From NCBI RefSeq assembly GCF_006228105.1, contig NZ_VDHH01000034.1: a stretch of DNA of 64,000 bases; one strand, 5' to 3'. This DNA is from Chelonobacter sp006228105. Lineage in GTDB: Bacteria; Pseudomonadota; Gammaproteobacteria; Enterobacterales; Pasteurellaceae. The stretch's first letter is position 1. The number at the start of each line of letters is the position of its first letter. This document shows positions 45,775-54,632 of the stretch, piece by piece. The notes beneath the pieces were generated by a model. That model saw only the letters and a list, made by a program, of their open reading frames with translations, ran no database searches and had not been told where the DNA came from. The position numbers and the translations under genes are program-made.

Positions 45775-46108
45775 GTTGTTACCAAGCTATCAAGTGTTGT
45801 GCCACGATGATGGCTATTTGCAGATCGAGTGTCATTTTAGCTCGGACTACCCCTATTTTGCAGGGCATTTTCCGGCGTTACCGATCTTGGCAGGTGTGGT
45901 GCAATTGGGGGTCGTGCATGGTTTTGTACAGCAATTTTGGCAGCAAGATCTAACAACGGCAACGATTCGGCAAATCAAGTTTCAAAAATTAATTTTCAGT
46001 GGCAGCCGCGTGACCTTGCAGCTTGAACGCAGGCTTGCCAACAAGCAGCTCAAATTTAGTTATTATTTGGATCAAGATGTTGCCAGCAGTGGAATATTAC
46101 TGTTATGA
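45767..46108 (+). CDS. Hot-dog dehydratase, ApeI-like
   Basis: The 113-residue protein has YFAGHFPALPILAGVVQL, the FabA/FabZ-like active-site segment with His, near residue 33. It is the second dehydratase of the cluster. It overlaps the ligase by 8 bp and the glycosyltransferase by 4 bp. Confidence 0.85.
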   Translation: MSELLPSYQVLCHDDGYLQIECHFSSDYPYFAGHFPALPILAGVVQLGVVHGFVQQFWQQDLTTATIRQIKFQKLIFSGSRVTLQLERRLANKQLKFSYYLDQDVASSGILLL

Positions 46109-46848
46109 AAACTGATAATCTAAAATATTGTATCGTAATCCCTTGCTACAACCACGGGCGTTTCATTCGCGCGGTGATTGAAAAAGTCAGCGATTTTAAC
46201 TTGCCGATTATACTGATTGATGATGCTTCAGATGTGGAAACCGCAGCCATTTTGTCGGAGTTGGCGACGCAATATGATTTGATTCTACACCGCCATTCAC
46301 AGAATTTGGGTAAAGGTGGCGCTTTGAAAACCGCACTTTACTTGGCAGAATGGCTTGGGTTTTCACATATATTGCAAGTGGATGCTGATGGACAGCATGA
46401 TTTGCAAGACATTCCCCGTTTTATCGAGATTTCACAACATTCGCCGCAAGCACTGGTTTCCGGACAACCGATATACGATCACAGCGTGCCGAAGCTGCGT
46501 TACTACGGGCGTTATCTAACCCATGTTTGGGTTTGGCTAGAAACGTTATCGTTTGATATCAAAGACAGTTTATGCGGTTTTCGAGTCTATCCGGTAGCAA
46601 ATACGCTGGCAATTGTACGGCAGGTTTACAGTGGCAATCGAATGGAATTTGACATTGAAATTCTAGTGCAATATTACTGGCGCTATCAGCAAGTGCGGTT
46701 TTTGCCGACCAACGTAATCTATCCTAAAGACGGGATTTCGCATTTTGATCAATGGCGTGATAACCTGCGATTGAGTAAAATGCACTGCCGTTTACTATTA
46801 CAATTATGGCGCTATTTTCCGGCGTTGCTCCGTAACAAATTCACATAA
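46105..46848 (+). CDS. Family 2 glycosyltransferase (aryl-polyene cluster)
   Basis: The 247-residue GT-A enzyme has CIVIPCYNHGRFI, ILIDDASD and the DxD motif in LQVDADGQHD. No membrane helices are evident. It may add a sugar to the lipid carrier of the polyene. It overlaps the dehydratase by 4 bp. Confidence 0.88.
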   Translation: MKTDNLKYCIVIPCYNHGRFIRAVIEKVSDFNLPIILIDDASDVETAAILSELATQYDLILHRHSQNLGKGGALKTALYLAEWLGFSHILQVDADGQHDLQDIPRFIEISQHSPQALVSGQPIYDHSVPKLRYYGRYLTHVWVWLETLSFDIKDSLCGFRVYPVANTLAIVRQVYSGNRMEFDIEILVQYYWRYQQVRFLPTNVIYPKDGISHFDQWRDNLRLSKMHCRLLLQLWRYFPALLRNKFT

Positions 46849-46859
46849 AAAGTATCGCC

Positions 46860-47804
46860 ATGAAAACAGAACATTGGTCGAGAATGGCAGAAACCGGCTC
46901 AGAAATCGGCATTCGGACACTATTGATCATTTATCGTATTTTGGGCAAACGTGGCTTTCGTTTCTTGCTCAAGCCGGTTATTTTTTATTATTGGGCATTT
47001 GCCAAACAGCACCGAACGGCGTCTGAGCAATATTTGCAGAATTTACAAGCCTATTTTGACCCTTTGGATTATCCCACAAAAAAACTGAACAGTTTTCATC
47101 ATTTGTCCTATTTTGCGGAAGCGATTTTAAATAAAATCATTGCGTGGCGTGGTGATATTTCGATTGACGACATCAACTTTCATTTTGCAGATGGATTAGC
47201 GGAAAATGCGAAAACGCTGCGCAGTGCGCTGATTATCGGCTCTCATCTGGGCGATTTAGAATTGTGCAGAGCGTTGAGTGCGCGCGAAACTGGATTGAAA
47301 GTGACAGCGTTGGTTTTTACCCGTCATGCGGTTCGTTTTAACGCATTGCTCGAAAAATACCAGCAAGTCGGGCGTGGGCGGATCGAACTGCTACAAATTG
47401 ATGCGATCTCGCCTGCTACACTGTTTTTGTTGCAACAAAAAATTCAGGCGGGGCATTTGATTATTATCGTGGGCGATCGCACCAGCCCGAATGACCCGAC
47501 GCTGCAAAACAGCAGCTCGGCGACATTTTTAGGCAAAACAGCATATTTTCCGCATGGCCCTTATGTGTTGGCACATCTGTTGAAAGTGCCGGTGTATCTG
47601 ATGTTTGTGCTGCGTCATCCGACGCAAGATAACCGCTTCGATTTCTATTTAGAGTTGTTTGCGGAACGTATTCATTTGCCAAGAGCGCTGCGCAAACAAG
47701 AAGGCGTGCAGGGCTATATTGAAAAATATGCCGCTCGGTTGGAGCATTACTGCCGTTTGTCGCCGTTGGAGTGGTTTAATTTTTATGATTTTTGGCGTAA
47801 GTAG
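46860..47804 (+). CDS. LpxL/HtrB-like acyltransferase (aryl-polyene cluster)
   Basis: The 314-residue protein resembles lipid A late acyltransferases. It has one N-terminal hydrophobic segment and the acceptor motif SHLGDLE (H-x4-E), followed by IVGDRTS and an FPHGPYVLA segment. It probably transfers the polyene chain from ACP to the lipid acceptor at the inner membrane. Confidence 0.85.
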   Translation: MKTEHWSRMAETGSEIGIRTLLIIYRILGKRGFRFLLKPVIFYYWAFAKQHRTASEQYLQNLQAYFDPLDYPTKKLNSFHHLSYFAEAILNKIIAWRGDISIDDINFHFADGLAENAKTLRSALIIGSHLGDLELCRALSARETGLKVTALVFTRHAVRFNALLEKYQQVGRGRIELLQIDAISPATLFLLQQKIQAGHLIIIVGDRTSPNDPTLQNSSSATFLGKTAYFPHGPYVLAHLLKVPVYLMFVLRHPTQDNRFDFYLELFAERIHLPRALRKQEGVQGYIEKYAARLEHYCRLSPLEWFNFYDFWRK

Positions 47805-47809
47805 AGAAA

Positions 47810-48262
47810 ATGACAAGATATAAAACAGGCTTGGTGCAAGCAAGCGTACAATTAAAACCGGCATTTCAGGATCTGGATCCGATGCAGGTTGTCTGGCACG
47901 GACGCTACTGGCAATTTATCGAAGAGGCGAGAATTGCGCTGTTCGATAAGCTGGGCTACGGCTATCGTGAAATGGTTGCTTCAGGTTACCAGTGGCCGGT
48001 GGTCAAAGCGGAGATCAAATATATCAGACCGATTGTGTTGGATCAGCAATTTACAGTGACGGCGGATTTAATCGAATTTGAAAATCAGGTCAAAATAGCG
48101 TTTACTTTTCGTGATTACCGCGAAAACACAGTGTTATGCCGCGCATCAAGCACCCAAGTGGCGGTTCGATTGGGTGGCGATGAGTTGCAATTTGTTACCC
48201 CCGACTGCTGGCAGAACAAAGTGCGGTGTTGTTTAAATGCAACAACATCGAACGCTGATTAG
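47810..48262 (+). CDS. Acyl-CoA/ACP thioesterase, 4-hydroxybenzoyl-CoA-thioesterase-like
   Basis: The 150-residue hot-dog protein has FQDLDPMQVVWHGRYWQFIEEAR, the family active-site segment with Asp and His. It may release or proofread acyl chains. It lies 5 bases after the acyltransferase gene. Confidence 0.85.
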   Translation: MTRYKTGLVQASVQLKPAFQDLDPMQVVWHGRYWQFIEEARIALFDKLGYGYREMVASGYQWPVVKAEIKYIRPIVLDQQFTVTADLIEFENQVKIAFTFRDYRENTVLCRASSTQVAVRLGGDELQFVTPDCWQNKVRCCLNATTSNAD

Positions 48263-48296
48263 AAATAGCGAATAGGAAAAAATCAAGGATTAGGAT

Positions 48297-48917
48297 ATGC
48301 GATATCGGTTTTTATATTTAGTAGCGATTTTTGCTGGCATGATCGGCACGGCGGTGGCAGAGCCATCCTCACCAGAACTACAGCAAATCAAAGTGCGGTT
48401 ATCAGTGCCGAATAAACTGCAATGTGATTTTCGACAAACGCGGCAGATTGCGGCACTCAGCCGACCGTTGGAGTCACAAGGAACCTTAACGTTAGATAAA
48501 ACCAAAGGCGTTATTTGGGCACAAACCGCACCATTTGCACAAACCGTAGTGATGACCCCTAAGCGAATCTATCAAGAAGTGCAGGGCAACAGCAAAACGA
48601 TTAGCGAACAGGAGCAGCCACAGCTGTTTCATTTTACAGCGCTGATGAGCGATATTTTTCAAGGAGAATGGCAGGCGTTGCAGCCGTTTTTTGATCTTCA
48701 GCCGCAACCGAGCAAATCACCTCTGTGGCATTTGGATTTGCTGCCGACAGCCCAACCGTTTAATCAAATTTTTAATAAAATCAGCTTGAGCGGTGATCGC
48801 ACGGTACAACATATTGAACTGGACGATAAACAAAATGACACCACGCGATTAGTCTTTTCTAATTGCCACGAATTGAAACAGCTTTCACATGCGCAGCAGC
48901 AGCTTCTGGCAGATTAA
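48297..48917 (+). CDS. LolA-like outer-membrane lipid carrier protein
   Basis: The 206-residue exported protein has a signal peptide (LVAIFAGMIGTAVA, cut before EP) and a LolA-like beta fold with CDFRQTRQIAALSRPLESQG. It likely ferries the polyene lipid across the periplasm. Its 3' end overlaps the MMPL gene by 29 bp. Confidence 0.85.
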   Translation: MRYRFLYLVAIFAGMIGTAVAEPSSPELQQIKVRLSVPNKLQCDFRQTRQIAALSRPLESQGTLTLDKTKGVIWAQTAPFAQTVVMTPKRIYQEVQGNSKTISEQEQPQLFHFTALMSDIFQGEWQALQPFFDLQPQPSKSPLWHLDLLPTAQPFNQIFNKISLSGDRTVQHIELDDKQNDTTRLVFSNCHELKQLSHAQQQLLAD

Positions 48918-51165
48918 GACAGGCAGCCGCGCCGTTATTTGGTTTGTAGCATTGCTGATTATGGCAGTTTGCTTGGGGCTGACCGCTCGCAGTGCCAAGA
49001 TCGAAAGCAATGTGACCGCACTTTTAGATGGCAATTATCAGGTTGCACCGCAAATTGAGAAGAAGTTATCGACAGGGCTCAACCGCTCTTTGCTGTGGTT
49101 GGTCGGTGCCGATAGTCTCGCGCAGGCAATGCAAAGTGCGGTGCAATGGCAGGAATATTTAACCACGTTGCCGCAACTGCGACAAATTCAAGGGCAAAAC
49201 CAAGCGCTACAGCAAGATTGGCAGCGCTACTTTTTTGACTATCGCAGCATCTTATTAAGCGATCAGTTGCGAATACAGTTGGCAGATCCTCTCAGTTATT
49301 ATCCAACGTTGCAGGCTGAAATCTACTCGCCATTCTCCGGCATCAGTTCGGCTGAATTGGCGAATGATCCGCTATTGTTGGTCAGGCAGCAGCTCTTGCA
49401 GCGCAAGAGCGGTAACATTCAGTCGCAGCAAGGTTGGTTGTATGTGCAACATCAACAAAAATTTTATATTTTATTGCGTGCCGAGTTAGAACCTTCTCAA
49501 GATAATATCAATGACAAAACAGTATTAGTGAATCAGCTGCACGATTTTCAGCAGCAGTTGCAACAAACTTTCCCTGATACTGAAGTGTATGCGCGCGGAG
49601 CGCTATTTTTTAGTCAGGCTTCAGCAATGAGTGTAGAGCAAGATATTAAAACCATTGGGCTTGGTTCATTGTTGGGCGTGGTGGTGCTGCTGTTGCTGGT
49701 GTTTCGCAGTTTTTATCCGTTGCTGTTGATCACGGCTTCGCTGTTTAGCGGTGTGGTGAGTGGAACTTTGATGACATGGTGGTTTTTTGGTGAAATTCAT
49801 CTGCTGACGATTGCGCTCAGTACCACCTTAATTGGGGTGTCCGCGGATTACAGTATCCATTACCTGATCGAGCGGCGGTTTGCGGAACCTGCGCAAAGTG
49901 CGGATCACATTTTGAAGCAGTTGATGCCGTCGCTAAATTTTGCGTTTATTACCACAGCGTTGGCGTATCTAGTGCTGTATTTCTCACCGATTGGAATTTT
50001 GCGTCAAATGGCGGTGTATGCGGTTTTTGGTTTGTTGGGATCGTTATTGACAATCTATTGGTTATATCCCTATTTTATCGAGAAAATTACACCACAACCG
50101 CTCTTTTGGAAACGCAACATTGAACGCTATTTGGCGTTTTGGCAACACAGCAACAGCGTGCTGGTGGTGATATTGCTAGCGTTGCCATTAATGTTTTACA
50201 GTATCAGCCGCTTAACCTTGAATGATGATGTGCGCAGCTTTCAAAATCAGCCGGAATCTTTGCAACAAATTGAGAAAAAAGTGACCGAAATTCTGGGGCA
50301 AGGTGCTCAGTTGCAATATTTTATTGTGCAAGCGGAAAATGACGAAAAGCTGTTGCAGCGCAGCGAGCAACTGAAATTAGCATTGGAACAACAGTATCTG
50401 GCAGATAGCTACAGCGTGCTGCTGTCGGATTATGTGCCGAGCGAACAGCGGCAAAGCCAGAATTATCAGTTGCTGAACAGCGCTTTCAACTGTTTGTTGC
50501 CGATGCTACAGCAATTGGGCTTGAGTGAGATAAAGCCGTATCCACAGGCAGATATTCGTTTGTCTGATTTTATGCAAAGACCTATCGGTGCTGACTTTAA
50601 AGCGCTCTATTTTTCCGATCAAAGCGGTAGTTATTTGTTGGTGCCGTTGCAGCAAGGGGATCCAAAACTGTTCAACAGCATTGCTGGCTCGCTTAGCGGT
50701 GTGAGTTATCACAATTTGACACAGCAATGGAGCGATTTATTTGAACATAGCCGCAACACGGTGTTGATGATTTTGGCTGCAAGTTTTGTACTGGTGTTTA
50801 TTTGCCTGAGCTATGGTTTCAATATCAAAACCGCACTTGGCATTTTGGCAGTGATTGGCTTGGCAATGTTGATTGCTTTGGCATTGTTGAGCGCTTTTGA
50901 TCAAAGTTTTAACCTGTTTGCGGCTTTGGGGCTGGTGCTAATTTTAGGAATGGGCGTGGATTACGGTGTGTTTTTGGCGAAAAAAAGTGCGGTATTGGTT
51001 TCATCATTTTTAGCGATTTCTCTCTCTGCCTTGACCACCCAACTTTCGTTTGGCTTGCTGATGCTCAGCCAAACGAACGCTTTGGTCAGTTTTGCTTTAG
51101 TGGTCTCCATCGGTATCGGCAGCACCTTTCTGTTTATGCCGCTGATGTTGCGAGTGACAAAATAG
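48889..51165 (+). CDS. MMPL/RND-family lipid exporter
   Basis: The 758-residue protein shows two repeated halves, each with a large periplasmic domain after helix 1 and a bundle of five or six helices (about 255-400 and 625-755). The motif GVSADYSIHYLIERR in the first half and GMGVDYGVFLAKKS in the second carry the conserved Asp residues for proton coupling. It should move the aryl-polyene lipid out of the inner membrane. It is the last gene of the cluster and converges on gmhB with a 15-bp gap. Confidence 0.88.
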   Translation: MRSSSFWQIKTGSRAVIWFVALLIMAVCLGLTARSAKIESNVTALLDGNYQVAPQIEKKLSTGLNRSLLWLVGADSLAQAMQSAVQWQEYLTTLPQLRQIQGQNQALQQDWQRYFFDYRSILLSDQLRIQLADPLSYYPTLQAEIYSPFSGISSAELANDPLLLVRQQLLQRKSGNIQSQQGWLYVQHQQKFYILLRAELEPSQDNINDKTVLVNQLHDFQQQLQQTFPDTEVYARGALFFSQASAMSVEQDIKTIGLGSLLGVVVLLLLVFRSFYPLLLITASLFSGVVSGTLMTWWFFGEIHLLTIALSTTLIGVSADYSIHYLIERRFAEPAQSADHILKQLMPSLNFAFITTALAYLVLYFSPIGILRQMAVYAVFGLLGSLLTIYWLYPYFIEKITPQPLFWKRNIERYLAFWQHSNSVLVVILLALPLMFYSISRLTLNDDVRSFQNQPESLQQIEKKVTEILGQGAQLQYFIVQAENDEKLLQRSEQLKLALEQQYLADSYSVLLSDYVPSEQRQSQNYQLLNSAFNCLLPMLQQLGLSEIKPYPQADIRLSDFMQRPIGADFKALYFSDQSGSYLLVPLQQGDPKLFNSIAGSLSGVSYHNLTQQWSDLFEHSRNTVLMILAASFVLVFICLSYGFNIKTALGILAVIGLAMLIALALLSAFDQSFNLFAALGLVLILGMGVDYGVFLAKKSAVLVSSFLAISLSALTTQLSFGLLMLSQTNALVSFALVVSIGIGSTFLFMPLMLRVTK

Positions 51166-51180
51166 TGGCGCATCACATTG

Positions 51181-51732
51181 CTATTTTTGGCTGAGAATAT
51201 ACCCCGACAAATCCGCCACTGAATCCAGCACTGCTTCGGCGAATTGTTCGCCTTCAGTGGTGACGGTTTTGCCGCTGCGAACCAAGATATTATGCGCAAC
51301 ACCAGCCGCTTTACCCGCCATGAGATCTTCGATTTTGTCACCGACCATAAAAGAGTGGTTCGGGTCGATGTTCAATTCTTGAATCGCTTGCAGCAACATA
51401 CCTGGTTTGGGTTTGCGGCAGTCGCAGTCTTGGCGGTATTCGCCGATGCCGTCGGGCAGGTGCGGGCAGTAGTAAATGCCGTCAAAATCAACACCGCGAT
51501 CCGCCAGTGACCAATCAAACCATTCCGTCAGTTGCAAAAATTGATCTTCACTGAAATAACCGCGAGCAATGCCGGACTGATTGGTGACCAATACCAGCAA
51601 ATAGCCCATTTTTTTCAATTCAGCCAGCGCTTCGATACTGCCGCCGATAAAGTCAAACCGATCAATTTCATGTACATAGCCATGATCGACATTGAGGGTT
51701 CCGTCGCGATCTAAAAAAATTGCTTTTTCCAC
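51181..51732 (-). CDS. gmhB: GmhB, D-glycero-D-manno-heptose 1,7-bisphosphate phosphatase
   Basis: The 183-residue HAD phosphatase has KAIFLDRDGTLNVDHGYVH (DxD), VTNQSGIARG and a zinc loop with Cys/His in CPHLPDGIGEYRQDCDCRKP. It serves LPS inner-core heptose synthesis. The E. coli homologue is similar in length. It is on the minus strand, opposite the aryl-polyene cluster. Confidence 0.95.
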   Translation of the reverse strand: MEKAIFLDRDGTLNVDHGYVHEIDRFDFIGGSIEALAELKKMGYLLVLVTNQSGIARGYFSEDQFLQLTEWFDWSLADRGVDFDGIYYCPHLPDGIGEYRQDCDCRKPKPGMLLQAIQELNIDPNHSFMVGDKIEDLMAGKAAGVAHNILVRSGKTVTTEGEQFAEAVLDSVADLSGYILSQK

Positions 51733-51944
51733 ATTTTCCTCACTTAAACTAATAGGTTGCTGTTTAGCATAGCACTTTTTAGCACAAAAAGACGCAGAAG
51801 CAGTAAGCTATCAAAGGATCTTGCTATAAAATTGATAGCTTATAATTTGTTGTTATAAAAAAGTACTAACTACTGGTTGACATAGCAATCTGGACGTCTA
51901 AAATAGCAAAATCATTTTGATAATCCCCATTATAAAGGGCTTAT
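51733..51944. other. Divergent region between gmhB and metN
   Basis: The 212-bp AT-rich region holds the metN promoter and MetJ-type site. The gmhB promoter should also lie here, but it is not obvious. Confidence 0.5.
51877..51904 (+). promoter_or_regulatory. metN promoter with MetJ-box-like operator
   Basis: TTGACA (51877-51882) and TAAAAT (51899-51904) are separated by 16 bases. GGACGTCT (51892-51899) differs by one base from the MetJ half-site AGACGTCT and lies between the boxes, where a repressor would block RNA polymerase. Methionine-responsive repression is inferred. Confidence 0.7.
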
Positions 51945-52979
51945 ATGATTAAGCTAAAAAATATTAATAAAATTTTTGAGGTCAAAGGCAAAAAACTGAC
52001 CGCACTTGACAACGTCAATCTGGAGATCCCGAAGGGGCAGATTTGTGGCGTGATCGGTGCGTCGGGTGCCGGCAAAAGCACCTTGATTCGTTGCGCCAAC
52101 TTGCTTGAACTGCCGACCAGCGGACAGGTGTTTGTGGATGGTGAAGAGCTGACCGCAATGAATAACACACAATTGGTGGCTGCTCGTCGTCATATCGGTA
52201 TGATTTTTCAGCATTTTAATCTGTTGAGCAGCCGCACGGTGTTCGGCAATGTGGCGTTGCCGTTGGAATTGATCGGCATGGATAGTGCGGCAGTGACGCA
52301 GCGTGTCGATGAATTGCTGGAATTGGTCGGCTTGAGCGATAAGAAGCATGTGTATCCGAGCAATTTGTCCGGCGGTCAAAAACAACGGGTGGCGATTGCC
52401 CGTGCATTGGCGTCGGAGCCGAAAGTGTTATTGTGTGACGAAGCCACCAGTGCGCTTGATCCGGCGACCACCCAGTCGATCTTAGCACTGTTGCAAGAGA
52501 TCAATCAGAAACTGGGTTTGACTATTTTGTTAATCACCCACGAAATGGAAGTGGTGAAACAGATTTGCCATCAGGTGGTGGTGATTGATAAGGGGCAATT
52601 GGTTGAAAGTGGTAGCGTCAGCGAAATTTTCTCTAACCCGAAAACCGAATTGGCAAAAAGTTTTATCCAATCGACCTTTCGGATTAACCTGCCGAAAGAG
52701 TATATGGAGCAGCTCTCCGCTGCCCCGAAGGGTGCGAACTCTTATCCGATTATCAAATTTGAATTTACCGGACGTTCGGTCGATGCGCCGTTGTTGTCAC
52801 AAACCTCGAAAAAGTTTGGCGTGGATTTGAGTATTTTGGTGTCGCAAATTGATTATATCGGTGGCGTGAAGTTCGGGTTTACCATTGCGGAAGTTGAAGG
52901 TCCGGAAGATGCGATTACCGAAACAAAAATTTATTTAATGGAACATAATGTGCGGGTTGAGGTGCTGGGATATGTTTGA
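51945..52979 (+). CDS. metN: MetN, methionine ABC transporter ATPase
   Basis: The 344-residue ATPase has GASGAGKST (Walker A), LSGGQKQRVAIARAL, LLCDEATSALDP and THEMEV. The last 90 residues form the NIL/ACT-like regulatory domain typical of MetN. It overlaps metI by 8 bp. Confidence 0.95.
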   Translation: MIKLKNINKIFEVKGKKLTALDNVNLEIPKGQICGVIGASGAGKSTLIRCANLLELPTSGQVFVDGEELTAMNNTQLVAARRHIGMIFQHFNLLSSRTVFGNVALPLELIGMDSAAVTQRVDELLELVGLSDKKHVYPSNLSGGQKQRVAIARALASEPKVLLCDEATSALDPATTQSILALLQEINQKLGLTILLITHEMEVVKQICHQVVVIDKGQLVESGSVSEIFSNPKTELAKSFIQSTFRINLPKEYMEQLSAAPKGANSYPIIKFEFTGRSVDAPLLSQTSKKFGVDLSILVSQIDYIGGVKFGFTIAEVEGPEDAITETKIYLMEHNVRVEVLGYV

Positions 52980-53637
52980 TCGTTTAACGCCACAAGTGTG
53001 GCAGATGATTTTGCAAGCCACTGGCGAAACGCTGTATATGGTCTTTGCTTCGGGCTTTTTAGCCGCAATCTTTGCCATTCCGCTCGGTGTGTTGCTGTTT
53101 ATCACTCAACCGGGGGGAATTAAAGAGAATCCGAAATTCTACCGACTGTTGAGTATGGCGGTGAATATCGGACGTGCGATTCCGTTTGTGATTTTGCTGT
53201 TTTGGATTATCCCATTTACTCGTGCAATCGTGGGAACTTCTATCGGAACAACCGCAGCCATCGTACCGTTGACGGTGTCGGCGATTCCCTTTATCGCACG
53301 CTTAGTCGAAGGGGCTCTGCTCGAAATTCCGAGCGGCTTAATCGAAGCGGCACGTGCGATGGGTGCCAGCAATTTTCAAATTATCGTCAAATTTTTATTA
53401 GCTGAAGCAAAACCGGCGCTGATCAACGGCATGACCATCACCTTGGTTGCGTTGGTCAACTATTCCGCGATGGCGGGTATTGTTGGTGGCGGCGGTTTGG
53501 GCGATGTGGCGATTCGTTATGGTTATCAAACTAATGTACCTGAAATTCTGACCACCGTGGTCGTCATTTTGGTGATCTTGGTACAACTGATTCAATTTGT
53601 AGGGGATCGTTTAGTCCGCTATGTTGATCACCGCTAG
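52972..53637 (+). CDS. metI: MetI, methionine ABC transporter permease
   Basis: The 221-residue permease has five or so hydrophobic helices and the coupling loop EAARAMGASNFQIIVKFLLAEAKPAL. The ATG at 52972 overlaps the metN stop. An earlier ATG (52948) inside metN is rejected. Confidence 0.95.
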   Translation: MFDRLTPQVWQMILQATGETLYMVFASGFLAAIFAIPLGVLLFITQPGGIKENPKFYRLLSMAVNIGRAIPFVILLFWIIPFTRAIVGTSIGTTAAIVPLTVSAIPFIARLVEGALLEIPSGLIEAARAMGASNFQIIVKFLLAEAKPALINGMTITLVALVNYSAMAGIVGGGGLGDVAIRYGYQTNVPEILTTVVVILVILVQLIQFVGDRLVRYVDHR

Positions 53638-53685
53638 CGCTCGGTTTAGCGTATTTTTATCCATTAATAACGTAAGGAAATGATG

Positions 53686-54486
53686 ATGAAATTAAAAAAT
53701 ATTTTCACCTTAACCGCACTGGCGACCGCTGTAGCATTTTCCGGTTCAGTGTTGGCGAAAGACGGTAAAATCAAAGTCGGGATTCAAACCGGTCCTGAGT
53801 TTTCTGTGGCGGAAGTGGCGAAACAAGTCGCCAAAGACCAATATGGCTTAGAGGTAGAGTTAGTGCCATTTACTGACTATGTGACTCCAAATGTGGCGTT
53901 GGAAGAAAAATCGATTGATGCCAATGCGTTCCAACACAAACCATATTTAGATGCGCAAGTGGAGTCTCGTGGTTTGAAAGGCTTGGTGATTGTCGGTAAC
54001 ACCTTTGTTTACCCGATTGCCGGTTATTCGAAAAAAATCAGCAAATTGGATGAATTGAAAGACGGCGCAACCGTAGCTATTCCAAACGATCCGACCAACG
54101 GCGGACGTGCGTTGTTGTTGTTGCAAGCACAAGGTCTGTTGAAATTGAAAGACGGCGTTGGCTTAACCCCGACCGCACTTGATATTGTGGACAACCCGAA
54201 AAAACTGAAAATCCGTGAGTTGGAAGCGCCATTGTTGCCACAAGTGTTGCCGGAAGTGGATTTTGCGATTATCAACAACACCTATGCCGGACAAGCTGGC
54301 TTGTTCCCGAGCACTGATGCGATTTTCGTGGAAGACAAAGATTCCCCGTATGTGAACATCATCGTGGCACGTGAAGATAACAAAGCGGATCAAGATGTGG
54401 TCAATTTTGTTAAAGCTTATAACTCTGATGCGGTATATGAAAAAGCCAAACAGGAGTTTAAAGACTCTGTGGTGAAAGGCTGGTAA
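53686..54486 (+). CDS. metQ: MetQ, methionine-binding protein without a lipobox
   Basis: This 266-residue NlpA-family protein binds methionine for MetNI. The mature part starts KIKVGIQTGPEFSVAEVAKQVAKD and includes EKSIDANAFQHKPYLD and INNTYAGQAGL. The signal peptide reads FTLTALATAVAFSGSVLA and then KDG, so the usual lipobox Cys is Ser and a signal peptidase I site follows. MetQ is normally a lipoprotein, so this copy appears to be soluble in the periplasm. TAAGGA lies 7 bases before the third of three ATGs, which I take as the start. Confidence 0.93.
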   Translation: MKLKNIFTLTALATAVAFSGSVLAKDGKIKVGIQTGPEFSVAEVAKQVAKDQYGLEVELVPFTDYVTPNVALEEKSIDANAFQHKPYLDAQVESRGLKGLVIVGNTFVYPIAGYSKKISKLDELKDGATVAIPNDPTNGGRALLLLQAQGLLKLKDGVGLTPTALDIVDNPKKLKIRELEAPLLPQVLPEVDFAIINNTYAGQAGLFPSTDAIFVEDKDSPYVNIIVAREDNKADQDVVNFVKAYNSDAVYEKAKQEFKDSVVKGW

Positions 54487-54515
54487 TTGAACTGCATTTT
54501 CATTATCGTACGGTT

Positions 54516-54538
54516 GTAGGGGCGCATTGCATGCGCCC
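54516..54538. repeat. GTAGGGGCGCAT palindrome between metQ and nspC
   Basis: GGGCGCAT and its exact complement flank TGC at 54520-54538, preceded by GTAGG. It is GC-rich in an AT-rich gap and not followed by a T-tract. GTAGGGGCG-type palindromic units are known to recur in many bacterial genomes. Confidence 0.7.
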
Positions 54539-54576
54539 GTTTACCAAATTCGATTAAATATTTAATATTATCAATA

Positions 54577-54612
54577 GGTTGATTGGGATGTTCTCTTAAT
54601 CAACCGATTTTT
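54577..54612 (+). terminator. Terminator downstream of metQ
   Basis: GGTTGATT and AATCAACC form an 8-bp stem with a 13-base loop, followed by GATTTTTTTAT. It is a good rho-independent terminator for metNIQ. Confidence 0.85.
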
Positions 54613-54632
54613 TTATAGCATGTGAAAAGAAA

